A model generated the notes under the pieces. That model ran no database searches. It had not been told where the DNA came from and worked only from the letters and a program-made list of their open reading frames with translations. The translations under genes and the position numbers were made by a program. This document shows, piece after piece, positions 19,011 through 29,779 of a DNA stretch of 64,000 bases. Positions within the stretch are counted from its first letter, which is position 1. Each line of letters starts with the position of its first letter. The stretch lies in assembly GCA_016793065.1 (NCBI GenBank), contig JAEULV010000006.1:1-64000 (forward strand), read 5' to 3'. The stretch comes from Hyphomicrobiaceae bacterium. GTDB taxonomy: Bacteria; Pseudomonadota; Alphaproteobacteria; Rhizobiales; Ancalomicrobiaceae.

Positions 19011-19808
19011 CTACGCCACCGGCGGAGACTCCGGCGCGGCGCGGGCGCGGTCGGCGAGTGCCTTCAGAACCGCCCGCAGTTGCGCCGGATCGACCACCGG
19101 AGCGGGGAAGGCGACGCGGGCGCAGTGATCTCCAAGGGCGAGGTCGAGACCGTCGGGGTCGATGCCGGTGATCCGCCAGGCGCCGGGCCTGGCCTTGGCC
19201 AGCCGTTCGGCATAAAGCGCGACGGCATCGGCGTGATCGGCGTTCATATGGGCGATGGCGTCCGCCTCGGCCTCGACCAGCGCGGCGGCGACGACATCGG
19301 TCAGCAGATCGGCGGCACCAAGGTCGGCGGCGCGGGCGAAGCCGCCGTTGAGGTGGGCGGACACGACGTCGAGGCGCCAGATGGAGAAATCCGGAAAGTC
19401 GACATAGATCTGCGACTTGGGATGGCGCGACAGCAGCCGGCGGCGGGCGCGGGCATGATCGGGGCCGGCCTTGTCGAGACGCAGAAAGCGGCCGAGCACG
19501 GTGAGGCGCGGGTGGGCGAGCGGGTCGCCCTTGCCGCTGGTGGCCAGCAACAGCGAGGCGCGGCCGTCGATCTCGAGATTGGCGGTGTGGGTCGACAGGC
19601 CCGAGACCAGGATCAGCGGCGAGCCGTCGACATCGGTGGCGACATTGACCAGCGAGGCGAACGGGTGGCCGGTATTGCGGTCAAGCGTGCCGAGGGTGCC
19701 GGCGCGGGTGACGCGCAGGATGCGCCGGGCCTCGGCGACCGGGGTGAAATCCGCCGGCGGCGCCGCGTTTTCCGGCAAGCGGTCGGGCATCTGTCCGGGC
19801 AGAATCAT
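19011..19808 (-). CDS. HugZ-like haem-utilisation / pyridoxamine 5'-phosphate oxidase-fold protein
   Basis: The product has 265 residues. The N-terminal two thirds are a split-barrel flavin-reductase/PNPOx-like domain (about residues 15-165; GTLGTLDRNTGHPFASLVNVATD and LVSGLSTHTANL). The C-terminal third is a DUF2470 domain with the motif HMNADHADA. That architecture is the HugZ/haem-oxygenase-like family, members of which bind or degrade haem; others have unknown roles. The ATG at 19808 has GGAG upstream; longer in-frame starts have no support. The stop codon lies near the pckA upstream region, and the gene is divergent from the MATE gene. A haem role is inferred from the family only. Confidence 0.82.
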   Translation of the reverse strand: MILPGQMPDRLPENAAPPADFTPVAEARRILRVTRAGTLGTLDRNTGHPFASLVNVATDVDGSPLILVSGLSTHTANLEIDGRASLLLATSGKGDPLAHPRLTVLGRFLRLDKAGPDHARARRRLLSRHPKSQIYVDFPDFSIWRLDVVSAHLNGGFARAADLGAADLLTDVVAAALVEAEADAIAHMNADHADAVALYAERLAKARPGAWRITGIDPDGLDLALGDHCARVAFPAPVVDPAQLRAVLKALADRARAAPESPPVA

Positions 19809-20186
19809 CGCGCGTCTCCAGCTTGGGGATCGGGTCCAGCCTTGATCGGGCGCGCGACCGTCAACCCGACGCCGCGCGCGGCCTTCGATAGCACCGAACG
19901 GCGGGCCGCTCCAGTGTGACGCCGCCACCCCGGGGACGACCCGTGCCGACTATCCCCGGCGGAAATCGACAACGAGGGGGTCACCGCCCTTGCCAAGGGC
20001 AAACCAAATGGTCAGATTGCCGCATCGACCGGCGTCCAAGCCCTCCGGCCTTGCGTTTTCCGCTTTCTCCTCCCGCATCAGCGCCGGCCCCAAAAGCCGC
20101 CTGCCCCCAATGGCGGCGTTTCGAACGCCAAGCTCAGCGAGGATCAGATCCTGTCCGCCGCCCCCGGTTCTTCCTGGCCGCGCCAT
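19809..20186. other. Region between hugZ-like gene and MATE transporter, open in the MATE frame
   Basis: About 378 bases. From 19920 to 20186 the reading frame of the MATE gene stays open and its last part ([12 protein letters not shown] then [11 protein letters not shown]) looks like a genuine MATE N-terminus, but there is no ATG or GTG in frame. A GAGGA at 20139-20143 precedes a CTG codon at 20151. Promoters for both divergent genes should lie here; none is clear by eye. Confidence 0.4.
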
Positions 20187-21536
20187 TTGATCGAGACCCT
20201 GCGTCTGGCCGGGCCGATCATCGTGGCGCGCTCGGCCTTCATCATCATGTTCACGCTCGACACCCGGGCGACCGGACAGGTGTCGAGCCTGGAGCTGGCC
20301 CATATCGGGCTGGGTACGGCGCCGCAGATCACCATGACGCTGGTGGCGGTGGGGGCGTTGCAGACGGTGGTGGTGTTGATCGCGCAGGCGATCGGCGCCG
20401 GGGAAACCGCCAGGACCGGGGCAATCCTGCGGGCCGGGATCATCCATGCGGTGCTGTTCGGCCTGGCGATGGCGGCGGTGGCGCCGCTGGCGGAGGCGTT
20501 CTTCCTGGCGGTCGGACAGCAGCCGGAGATCGCCGCCGGGGCGGCGCGGGTGACGTGGCAATTCGCCTGGGCGGCGCCGGGGATGCTGGTGTTCACGGCG
20601 ATTTCGCTGTTTCTCGACGCCACCCAGCGGCAAAGCGTCGGCATGGTGCTGATGATGCTGGCGGTCGCGGTCGACGTGCCGGCCAACTACATCGTCGCCA
20701 ATGGCTGGGGCGACCTTGTGGAGCCGATGGGCGCGGTCGGCGCGGTGGCGACCTCATCGTTTGCACGCAGTCTCGCCTGTCTCGGCATCATCGCCTATCT
20801 GGTCGTCGCCCAGCGGCGCAACGGCGATCCGCACAAGGTGCTGGTGCCGCTCGCGGTCTGGCTCGACGATATCCGCCGGCTCGGCGGCGAGCATGGCCGC
20901 AAGATCCGCCGGCTGGGTCTGCCGATGGGGCTGGCGCAGGGGGTGGAGAGCGCCGCGTTCGCCACCGTGGTGCTGGTCGCCGGAACAATCGGGGCGACGG
21001 CGCTGGCGGCGCATCAGGTGATGATGACGTCGATCACGCTCGTATACATGCTGGCGGTCGGCATGTCCGGGGCGACGGCGATCAGGGTCGGGCACGCGGT
21101 CGGCGCCGGGTCGGCAATCGATGTCCGGCGCGCCAGCTTCGCCGGGATCGGTCTCGGCATGATCCTGCCGCTGCCGATCGGCATCGTGTTCATGACGCGA
21201 CCCGAGTTGCTCGGCGGCTGGTTCACCACCGATCCGGCGGTGTTGGCGATCACCTCGGTGACGCTGTTCTATGCCGGGTTCCTGCTGGCGTTCGATGCCG
21301 CCGCCGGCATCGTCATGGGAGCACTGCGCGGGCTCGGCGACATCTGGGTGCCGACCCTGCTGCAGACCGGCGCCTATTGGGTGTTCGCGGTGCCGCTGTC
21401 GTTCCTGCTCGGGCACTGGCTGGGAATGGGGGCGGTGGGGCTGGTGCTGGCGCTGTTTGCCGGCATCTTCGCCTCGATCGTGCTGCTGGCGCCGCGCCTC
21501 ATCGTGGTGCTGAAGCAGCCGCTCAAGCGGGTCTGA
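20187..21536 (+). CDS. MATE-family efflux transporter
   Basis: This is an integral membrane antiporter of the MATE (NorM/DinF) family, with at least 449 residues and about twelve hydrophobic segments. It exports cationic or other small molecules in exchange for Na+ or H+. Typical segments are [17 protein letters not shown] at the start, the internal repeat [28 protein letters not shown] and the late [10 protein letters not shown] motif. The start is uncertain. The codon at 20187 is TTG with no ribosome binding site, and the conserved N-terminal sequence clearly continues upstream in frame (WPRHLIETL) where no standard start exists. A non-standard CTG start at 20151, or a base error, is possible. 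The gene is followed by chvI in the same direction after 170 bases. Confidence 0.88.
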   Translation: MIETLRLAGPIIVARSAFIIMFTLDTRATGQVSSLELAHIGLGTAPQITMTLVAVGALQTVVVLIAQAIGAGETARTGAILRAGIIHAVLFGLAMAAVAPLAEAFFLAVGQQPEIAAGAARVTWQFAWAAPGMLVFTAISLFLDATQRQSVGMVLMMLAVAVDVPANYIVANGWGDLVEPMGAVGAVATSSFARSLACLGIIAYLVVAQRRNGDPHKVLVPLAVWLDDIRRLGGEHGRKIRRLGLPMGLAQGVESAAFATVVLVAGTIGATALAAHQVMMTSITLVYMLAVGMSGATAIRVGHAVGAGSAIDVRRASFAGIGLGMILPLPIGIVFMTRPELLGGWFTTDPAVLAITSVTLFYAGFLLAFDAAAGIVMGALRGLGDIWVPTLLQTGAYWVFAVPLSFLLGHWLGMGAVGLVLALFAGIFASIVLLAPRLIVVLKQPLKRV

Positions 21537-21706
21537 CCGGCACGAAAGCCGGCGGATTGCCTGGTTTTGTTTCCGGCGTGACGACAGGTCGCGAGTCGGC
21601 TAGGGTTTCGCCACAATTGTTTCGGATTCCTGCGGAACAAGGCTCGCGGATGCCTGAAGGGCATTCGCAACGATGCCGCAGCAACCACGCCAAGGACGCC
21701 AGCTTC

Positions 21707-22414
21707 ATGCCGACCATCGCGCTCGTCGACGACGACCGTAACATTCTCACCTCCGTGTCGATCCTGCTGGAGAACGAAGGTTACCGCGTCCAGACCTATA
21801 CCGATGGCGCCTCGGCACTGGACGGGCTGAAGGCGTCGCCGCCGGATCTTGCCATCTTCGACATCAAGATGCCGCGGATGGACGGAATGGAGCTGTTGCG
21901 CCGGCTGCGGCAGAAGTCGGAACTGCCGGTGATCTTCCTCACCTCGAAGGATGACGAGATCGACGAGCTGTTCGGGCTGAAGATGGGCGCCGACGACTTC
22001 ATCCGCAAGCCGTTCTCGCAGCGGCTGCTGGTGGAGCGGGTCAAGGCGGTCTTGCGACGCGCCGCCGGCATCAAGGCGGAAGCGGCCGGGCAGAAGCCGG
22101 TCGACGCCACCAAGATCCTCGAGCGCGGCTCGCTGGTGATGGATCAGGAGCGCCACACCTGCACCTGGAACGGCCAGCAGGTGGTGCTGACGGTCACCGA
22201 GTTCCTGATTCTGCACGCGCTGGCGCAGCGCCCCGGCGTGGTCAAGAGCCGCAATGCGCTGATGGATGCGGCCTATGACGATCAGGTCTATGTTGACGAT
22301 CGCACCATCGATAGCCACATCAAGCGCCTGCGCAAGAAGTTCAAGGTCGTCGACGACGACTTCGAGATGATCGAGACGCTCTATGGCGTCGGCTATCGCT
22401 TCAAGGAAGGCTGA
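21707..22414 (+). CDS. chvI: Two-component response regulator ChvI
   Basis: This is an OmpR-family response regulator of 235 residues. The receiver domain has the acidic pair in ALVDDD and the phospho-acceptor D52 in [12 protein letters not shown], with the switch lysine in FIRKPF. The winged-helix output domain ends in [12 protein letters not shown]. The immediately following ChvG-type kinase and HPr kinase identify it as ChvI (ExoS-ChvI system), which in rhizobia controls envelope, exopolysaccharide and acid responses needed for host association. I chose the ATG at 21707 with AAGGA upstream. Translation upstream of it is not conserved. Confidence 0.95.
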   Translation: MPTIALVDDDRNILTSVSILLENEGYRVQTYTDGASALDGLKASPPDLAIFDIKMPRMDGMELLRRLRQKSELPVIFLTSKDDEIDELFGLKMGADDFIRKPFSQRLLVERVKAVLRRAAGIKAEAAGQKPVDATKILERGSLVMDQERHTCTWNGQQVVLTVTEFLILHALAQRPGVVKSRNALMDAAYDDQVYVDDRTIDSHIKRLRKKFKVVDDDFEMIETLYGVGYRFKEG

Positions 22415-22468
22415 CGCGCAACACGCGATCCGACGACGCGCGGACGGCGCGCGTCACGGGAAGGACCG

Positions 22469-24259
22469 ATGGCGACCGACGTGGAAACCCGCAGCCCCCA
22501 GCGCCGCCTCGGCCGGATGCCGTTCCGACGCACGCGCCTGGCGCTGGCGCGAGGGTTGCGCTGGGTCGGCGAGAGCATGTTCTCCAGCCTGGCCCGCCGC
22601 ATCGTCGTGCTCAATCTCGCCGGGCTGATCGTGCTGCTGTCCGGCATCCTCTATCTCAACAGCTTTCGCGAGGGTCTGATCGAGGAACGCATCGACCGGC
22701 TGACCCAGGTCGGCCAGGTGATCGCGGCGGCAATCGCGGCCTCGACGTTCGAGGACGAGGACCGGCCGGTCAAGCTCGACCTCGATGCGATCCTGAAGCT
22801 CGAGACCGAGAAAGCCAAGCCCGACGAGGACAACCAGTTTTTCGAATTCCCGATCCAGCCGGAGCGGGTGGCGCCGTTCCTGCGCAGCTACATCTCGCCG
22901 ACGCGGACGCGGGCGCGGATCTACGATCGCGACGGGTTCCTGATCCTCGATTCCAATCAGGTGCGCAACCGGGCGCTGTTCCGGGCCGACGAGCTGCCGA
23001 TCGCGCCGGAGCCGCCGGCCGCGCCACCGTTGAAGATTCCGGACCGGATCGCCCAGGCGTTCACCGGGCTGATCGATGCGCTCTATCCGCAGCAGCGGCT
23101 GCCGCTCTACGAGGAGCTGGGGCCGTCGAACGGGCGCGGCTACATGGAGGTTTCGGCGTCGCTCGACGGTTCGATCAACCCGGTGGTGCGCCGGCGCGGC
23201 ACCGGCGAACTGGTGGTGTCGGTGGCGGTGCCGATCCAGCGGGCCAAATCCAGCACGATCGGCGTGCTGCTGCTGTCGACCCAGGGCGGCGACATCGACG
23301 CGGTGGTGCGGGCCGAGCGGCTGCAGATCCTGCGGGTGTTCCTGATCGCGGCCGGCGTCACCATCCTCACCTCGATGTTCATGGCCGGCACCATCGCCGG
23401 TCCGATGCACCGGCTGGCGGCGGCGGCGGACCGGGTGCGGCGATCGATCAAGGCACGGGCCGAGATTCCGGACTTCTCGAAACGGCAGGACGAGATCGGC
23501 CATCTGTCGCGGGCGCTGCGCGACATGACCAATGCACTGTACAATCGGCTCGACGCGATCGAGAGCTTTGCCGCCGACGTGGCGCATGAACTGAAAAACC
23601 CGCTGACGTCGCTGCGCAGCGCGGTCGAGACGCTGCCCTTGGCGCGCAACGACAATTCGCGCGCGCGGCTGATGGAGGTGATCCAGCACGACGTGCGGCG
23701 GCTCGACCGGCTGATCTCCGACATTTCCGACGCCTCGCGGCTCGATGCCGAGCTGGCGCGCGAGGATGCGCAGCCGGTCGATCTGGCGGTGCTGGTCGAC
23801 ACGGTCGGCCGCTGGCAGAACGACCTGGCGGAAAAGGCCGGCCGGCGGGTGAGCGTGGCGATCGCCGCCGGGCTTGCCGGCGCGCGGGCAAAGGTCCTCG
23901 GCCATGACGGCCGGCTGGCGCAGGTGCTGACCAACCTCATCGACAATGCCCGGTCGTTCTCGCCGGAAGGCGGCGAGGTGCGGGTCGGGCTGACGCGCGA
24001 GGGCGACGAATTGCTGGTGTCGGTCGAGGATGACGGCCCCGGCATCCGCCCGGACGCACTGGAGCGGATCTTCGAGCGCTTCTACACCGACCGGCCGGAG
24101 GGCGAGGGTTTCGGCAACAATTCCGGCCTGGGCCTGGCGATCTCGCGGCAGATCGTCGAGGCTCATGGCGGCAGCATCGCCGCCAGCAACCGCGCCGACC
24201 CGAATGATCCTGACGACAGCCTCGGCGCCCGCTTCGTCATTCGACTGCCGGCGGCGTGA
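22469..24259 (+). CDS. chvG: Sensor histidine kinase ChvG (ExoS)
   Basis: This is a membrane sensor kinase of 596 residues. It has one transmembrane segment near residues 45-65, a periplasmic domain of about 220 residues, a second segment near 290-312 (FLIAAGVTILTSMFMAGTIAG), a HAMP region, the HisKA box with phospho-acceptor H373 in DVAHELKNPLTSLR, and the HATPase motifs (NLIDNARSFSPEGG, DDGPGI, GLGLAISRQIVE). It is paired with ChvI 54 bases upstream and overlaps or abuts hprK, so these form one transcription unit. The length and layout match ChvG/ExoS of rhizobia, which is restrained by ExoR in the periplasm; exoR is not in the window. Confidence 0.95.
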   Translation: MATDVETRSPQRRLGRMPFRRTRLALARGLRWVGESMFSSLARRIVVLNLAGLIVLLSGILYLNSFREGLIEERIDRLTQVGQVIAAAIAASTFEDEDRPVKLDLDAILKLETEKAKPDEDNQFFEFPIQPERVAPFLRSYISPTRTRARIYDRDGFLILDSNQVRNRALFRADELPIAPEPPAAPPLKIPDRIAQAFTGLIDALYPQQRLPLYEELGPSNGRGYMEVSASLDGSINPVVRRRGTGELVVSVAVPIQRAKSSTIGVLLLSTQGGDIDAVVRAERLQILRVFLIAAGVTILTSMFMAGTIAGPMHRLAAAADRVRRSIKARAEIPDFSKRQDEIGHLSRALRDMTNALYNRLDAIESFAADVAHELKNPLTSLRSAVETLPLARNDNSRARLMEVIQHDVRRLDRLISDISDASRLDAELAREDAQPVDLAVLVDTVGRWQNDLAEKAGRRVSVAIAAGLAGARAKVLGHDGRLAQVLTNLIDNARSFSPEGGEVRVGLTREGDELLVSVEDDGPGIRPDALERIFERFYTDRPEGEGFGNNSGLGLAISRQIVEAHGGSIAASNRADPNDPDDSLGARFVIRLPAA

Positions 24260-24261
24260 GC

Positions 24262-24705
24262 ATGAGCGCGGTCCCCCCCCAGACCCGGCACGGCGGCTGC
24301 GTCGTTCTCGGCGAGGCCGGCGTGCTGATCCTCGGGCGGGCGGGGTCGGGCAAGTCGCGGCTGGCGCTCGATCTGATCGCGGCGGTCGGCGCGCAGGGCG
24401 GCTTTGCCCGGCTGGTCGCCGACGACAGGGTGGCGTTGCGCGCGGCCGGCGGGCGGCTGATCGCCTCGGCGCCCGAGGTGTTGCGCGGGCTGGTCGAGCG
24501 GCGCGGGATGGGCATCGCGGCCGAGCCGTTCGAGCCGATGGCGGTGGTGCGGGCGGTCGTGTCGCTCGACGAGCCGGCGGCGCGGCTGCCGGAGCCCGAT
24601 CAACGGACGATCCGAATCGAGGGCGTTGATTTGCCGCTGATCGCGGCAAAAAGCATGGATCATGCGCGCTTGAGCAACATTCTTTATCTATTACGATCGA
24701 TTTAA
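24262..24705 (+). CDS. hprK: HPr kinase/phosphorylase, short alphaproteobacterial form
   Basis: The product has about 147 residues and corresponds to the C-terminal catalytic half of HPr kinase only, as is usual in alphaproteobacteria. The P-loop is GRAGSGKSRLALDL (residues ~25-38), and RRGMGI lies in the later part. It should phosphorylate HPr on the regulatory serine, linking PTS activity to signalling. The start could also be the GTG at 24256, which overlaps the chvG stop as GTGA; I prefer the ATG six bases later. Its normal partners are EIIA-Man (present downstream) and HPr (not found here). Confidence 0.9.
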   Translation: MSAVPPQTRHGGCVVLGEAGVLILGRAGSGKSRLALDLIAAVGAQGGFARLVADDRVALRAAGGRLIASAPEVLRGLVERRGMGIAAEPFEPMAVVRAVVSLDEPAARLPEPDQRTIRIEGVDLPLIAAKSMDHARLSNILYLLRSI

Positions 24706-24946
24706 ACCGTTCGGCGCCGTGGCCGTGGACAGAAAACCACAATGGCGCGAAACCGCGTCGGGATTACTCCGACGTTCAAAAGAATCCGCTTGCGCCGATT
24801 GCTGATCGTGCCATCCTCCCGCCTGCTTTTGTCCAGCCGGTCGCGCCTCGCCTTGAGGTTACGTTGACCGACGGGCCGGAAGCGACTAATGACGAAAGAC
24901 GTTCACAAACCAAGTCCGCCGCAAGCGTTGGGAGCGCTATTCCCGC

Positions 24947-25348
24947 ATGATCGGCCTAGTCCTCGTGACGCACGGGGATCTTGCCCGCGAATTCGTCAAG
25001 GCGATGGAGCATGTCGTCGGACCGCAAAAGCGGGTTGCGACCATTTGCATCGGCCCCGAAGACGACATGGACTCGCGTCGCGGCGAGATCATGGATGCTG
25101 TTTGTTCCGTCAATGACGGCTCCGGCGTGGCGATCCTCACCGACATGTTCGGTGGAACCCCGTCCAACCTGGCAATTTCCTGCATGAATGGCGGGTCGAT
25201 CGAGGTCGTCGCCGGCATGAACCTGCCGCTGCTGGTGAAGCTGGCGCAGCTGCGCAACGACCGGCCGCTCGCCACCGCCGTGGCCGAGGCCAAGGAAGCC
25301 GGGCGCAAGTACATCAATGTCGCCAGCCACGTCCTGCACGGGCAGTGA
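24947..25348 (+). CDS. PTS EIIA component, mannose (ManX) family
   Basis: This is a 133-residue EIIA-Man domain protein. The phospho-accepting histidine is H9 in LVTHGDLA, and the conserved FGGTPSN loop is present near residues 69-75. In alphaproteobacteria lacking PTS sugar permeases, this protein takes phosphate from HPr and acts in regulation (with PtsP/EI-Ntr, HprK and ChvG-ChvI nearby) rather than sugar uptake. A GGGAG lies upstream of the ATG with longer than usual spacing. A 241-base gap separates it from hprK, with no recognisable feature. The gene normally downstream, HPr, is not here. Confidence 0.92.
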   Translation: MIGLVLVTHGDLAREFVKAMEHVVGPQKRVATICIGPEDDMDSRRGEIMDAVCSVNDGSGVAILTDMFGGTPSNLAISCMNGGSIEVVAGMNLPLLVKLAQLRNDRPLATAVAEAKEAGRKYINVASHVLHGQ

Positions 25349-25421
25349 GCTTGTCGGCGAGCACGGACGGCTTTGACCGCCAAGGTACCCCGAAGCATCT
25401 GCTGACGATAAACCGTCTGCC

Positions 25422-26063
25422 TCAACTCCAGGCGACGGCCGCAAGCATGGTACCCCGCTCCAGCCATGGTTCGATCAACGGACCAAGTTCGTCGGACAGG
25501 ATCATGCCTACCCCAGCGGGAACCTCCCGCCACATCGCCTGATCCGATGGAATACGATCACGCCGCAGATAGAGCATCTGACGCTGCGCCGGCGCCGACC
25601 AGTAGGTGCCGCCGCTGTCGTTCCGGCGCTCGGTGTAACCACTTTTGGCGTAATCGATCGAATTCATCAAACGGGTGAACCGGAAAATCCAATAACCGAA
25701 GGCGACTTCGTCATGTACGAGGTGCACCGGGAAGAATTGCATGCCGGGCGGAGAAAACCTCACCACCTGATTGTAAACTCGATCCGACATCAGGGAGTAG
25801 AATTCCACCGAGCCCCAGTCCGGCAGCGGCTTCGTCGGGGCCTTGCGCAGGCGGATCTTGTCAATGACATGGGAGGGATCGACGAGATGCCCGTCGATGG
25901 CCGCAAACGGATCGCCTGAGATCCGCGCGCCCTGCGGATGCCAACGCGTGTAGCTGTCATGGCGCAGGGCGGCAAGCCGGCTCTCGAGCTTGGTGTCCAG
26001 CCTGAGCTGGTTAAGAAGCGGCGCGCCTCCCGGCTTGCCATTCGACACGATCTGGAACGGCAT
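25422..26063 (-). CDS. Imm11-like (DUF1629) putative immunity protein
   Basis: This 213-residue soluble protein has no signal peptide or membrane segment. The middle (WGSVEFYSLMSDRVYNQVV, then GMQFFPVHLVHD) resembles the Imm11/DUF1629 family of presumed immunity proteins against polymorphic toxins: a statement that a protein part is located at a given place, followed by a conserved PV motif. It ends 3 bases before tadC and is convergent with the EIIA gene. I see no toxin gene in this stretch, so it would be an orphan immunity gene. Base composition is a little lower in GC than the neighbours. Family assignment is tentative; it may just be a hypothetical protein. Confidence 0.5.
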   Translation of the reverse strand: MPFQIVSNGKPGGAPLLNQLRLDTKLESRLAALRHDSYTRWHPQGARISGDPFAAIDGHLVDPSHVIDKIRLRKAPTKPLPDWGSVEFYSLMSDRVYNQVVRFSPPGMQFFPVHLVHDEVAFGYWIFRFTRLMNSIDYAKSGYTERRNDSGGTYWSAPAQRQMLYLRRDRIPSDQAMWREVPAGVGMILSDELGPLIEPWLERGTMLAAVAWS

Positions 26064-26066
26064 CGC

Positions 26067-27071
26067 TTACTTGTCCAGTTTGAAGATCTGGATCATGGCC
26101 GGGCCCATGATGACGGCGAACAGCACCGGCAGGAAGAACACGATCATCGGCACAGTCAGCTTCGGCGGCAGGGCGGCGGCCTTCTTCTCGGCCTCGGCCA
26201 TGCGCATGTCGCGGTTTTCCTGGGCAAGCACGCGCAGGGTCTGGCCAAGCGGGGTGCCGTATTTCTCGGCCTGGATCAGGGCGGTGGTCACGGCCTTGAC
26301 GCCGTCGAGGCCGGTGCGGGCGCCGAGGTTCTCGAAGGCCTGACGGCGTTCCTGCAGGAACGACAGCTCGGCCACGGTCAGGGTCAGCTCCTCGGCGAGC
26401 GGGATCGACTGGGTGCCGATTTCATCGGCGACGCGCTTGAACGCCGGTTCGATCGACATGCCGGACTCGACGCAGATCAGCAGCAGGTCGAGGGCATCCG
26501 GCCAGGCGCGGCGGACGGATTGCTGGCGCTTCTGGGTGAGGTTGTTGATGTAGAAGTTCGGGGCGTAGAGGCCGACGATGACGCAGCCGATGACGAAGGA
26601 CACCTTCATGCCCGGCTGCTGGCTGCCGACGCCGAGGCCGAAGAAATAGATCACGCCGAACAGGCCGAAGACGAACGGCAGGATGAAGCGGGCGAACAGG
26701 AAGCCGATGATCGGCGACTGACCGCGAAAGCCGGCCATGCGCAGCTTGTTGACGGTGGCCTCGTCCATCAGCACCTTGCGCAAGTCGAGCCGGTCGACGA
26801 CATCGAGCATGTATTGCTTCGGGCTGTTGCCGCGCAACGACGCCGTCGCGCCGCCGCCCTTGGACGAGCCCATGCTTTTCGCCAGGCGGGCACGCTCGCG
26901 GGCACGGATCTTGTCGCGCTCGATGGCCACCGCCTTCATGCGGCCCTGCAGCTCGCTGCGCGACATCGTCGGCAAGGCCACAGCGATGATCGTCGCCGCC
27001 ACCGCGACAGCGGCAAAGACCGCCAGCATGAACTGGCGGTCGAGGATCAGATCAACCAGCGATCCCATCAT
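26067..27071 (-). CDS. tadC: Tad pilus inner-membrane platform protein TadC
   Basis: This is a 334-residue type II secretion F (T2SF) domain protein, one of the two platform proteins of the Flp/Tad pilus machine. It has an N-terminal membrane segment (residues ~14-36), two central segments (~125-165) and a C-terminal one (LTVPMIVFFLPVLFAVIMG). The T2SF core is DALDLLLICVESGMSIEPAFKRVADE. It is the last recognised tad gene in the operon; the gap to tadB is 129 bases. The start is ATGATG, with GGGAG upstream of 27071. The usual following tadD lipoprotein/TPR gene is not present. Confidence 0.93.
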   Translation of the reverse strand: MMGSLVDLILDRQFMLAVFAAVAVAATIIAVALPTMSRSELQGRMKAVAIERDKIRARERARLAKSMGSSKGGGATASLRGNSPKQYMLDVVDRLDLRKVLMDEATVNKLRMAGFRGQSPIIGFLFARFILPFVFGLFGVIYFFGLGVGSQQPGMKVSFVIGCVIVGLYAPNFYINNLTQKRQQSVRRAWPDALDLLLICVESGMSIEPAFKRVADEIGTQSIPLAEELTLTVAELSFLQERRQAFENLGARTGLDGVKAVTTALIQAEKYGTPLGQTLRVLAQENRDMRMAEAEKKAAALPPKLTVPMIVFFLPVLFAVIMGPAMIQIFKLDK

Positions 27072-27200
27072 TGTCGTGGCTCCCGAGCCGCTTTCCCACC
27101 GATCGGCGCCACCGGCGCCATCCGAGGTCTTTCGGCCCTCATATCCCGCCGCGTCGCGCGGGGTTCCTTCGTCAAACGGTCCAGATCCCCGGTGCGAGGA

Positions 27201-28205
27201 TCAGAAATCGAAGCTGATCATCTTCTTCATCATCAGGATACCGACCATCATCCAGGTGCCGCCAGCGGCGAGGATTATGTTGCCGGGCGTCGTGGTGAAC
27301 AGCAGCATGATGTAGCTGGGGGTGGTCAGGTAGACGAGACCACCGACGATGAACGGCAGCGAGCCGATGATGGCGGCGGAGGCCTTGGCTTCCTGGGACA
27401 TCGCCACGATCTTGGCCGACATCTTCTTGCGCTCGCGCAGAACCTTCGAAAGGTTGCCGAGTGCTTCCGACAGATTGCCGCCGGCCTTCGACTGGATGCC
27501 GATGACGATGGCGAAGAAGTTGGCCTCGGTCACCGGCATGCGATCGTAGAGCTTGGCGCAGGCATCGGCCAGATTGATGCCGGCGACCTGGGCCTCGATG
27601 ATGGCGCGGAACTCGGTCTTGAGCGGGTCCTGGGATTCGGTGGCGATGATGCGCAGGCAATCGCCGAGCGGCAGGCCTGACTTGACGCCGCGAACGATGA
27701 CGTCGATGGCGTTCGGCAATTCCGCCAGGAACAGCTTCTGCCGGCGCTTGCGCATGAAATCGAGGACAAACCGGGGCGCCCCCAGCAAGCCGATGAAGCC
27801 GAAGGCCGCCGTGACGAAGGGATTCTTGGTGATGACGAAGCCGAGCACAAGGAAGCCGACGCAACAGCCGACCGAGAACAGGTAGAAGGTCTGTTTGGTC
27901 CAGGTCAGGCCGGCCTGCTCGATGCGGATCGACAGTGGCGGCGAGGACGAGCGCTTCGCCTTGGCCTTCTGCTTCTGCTCGAGTTCCTTCAGGCTCTCGG
28001 CGATGCTCTTCTTGCGCGAGCTGCTTTCGGCGACCGAGCGGCCGGTGCTGATCGCGGCGGTGCGTTCGGTCACCGCATCGAAACGGCGCTCGGTCTGCTT
28101 CTCGGCGGCAAGCTTGGGGTAGAGCAGCGCGAATGCCAGGCCGCCGGCGGAGAACATCGCCAGGCCGACCAGCGCGATCAGGGTCGCAATGTCGCCGATT
28201 TCCAT
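27201..28205 (-). CDS. tadB: Tad pilus inner-membrane platform protein TadB
   Basis: This is a 334-residue T2SF-domain protein, the second platform component beside TadC. It has an N-terminal hydrophobic segment (LIALVGLAMFSAGGLAFAL), a charged linker rich in Lys and Ser (~60-90), two central segments and a C-terminal pair. The T2SF core reads LPNAIDVIVRGVKSGLPLGDCLRIIA and later NLSEALGNLSKVLRERKKM. It lies 15 bases after cpaF/tadA and clearly belongs to the same operon. Confidence 0.93.
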   Translation of the reverse strand: MEIGDIATLIALVGLAMFSAGGLAFALLYPKLAAEKQTERRFDAVTERTAAISTGRSVAESSSRKKSIAESLKELEQKQKAKAKRSSSPPLSIRIEQAGLTWTKQTFYLFSVGCCVGFLVLGFVITKNPFVTAAFGFIGLLGAPRFVLDFMRKRRQKLFLAELPNAIDVIVRGVKSGLPLGDCLRIIATESQDPLKTEFRAIIEAQVAGINLADACAKLYDRMPVTEANFFAIVIGIQSKAGGNLSEALGNLSKVLRERKKMSAKIVAMSQEAKASAAIIGSLPFIVGGLVYLTTPSYIMLLFTTTPGNIILAAGGTWMMVGILMMKKMISFDF

Positions 28206-28220
28206 CGGGAATTCTCCTCG

Positions 28221-29693
<1,473 letters not shown>

Positions 29694-29779
29694 GCCACCC
29701 ACCTGCTTCGCGAAAAGATCCCGACCGTCCGGAACACGAATTCCTGCCCGCGTTCCGGCGGCTTGCCTGAGTGCCGGTA

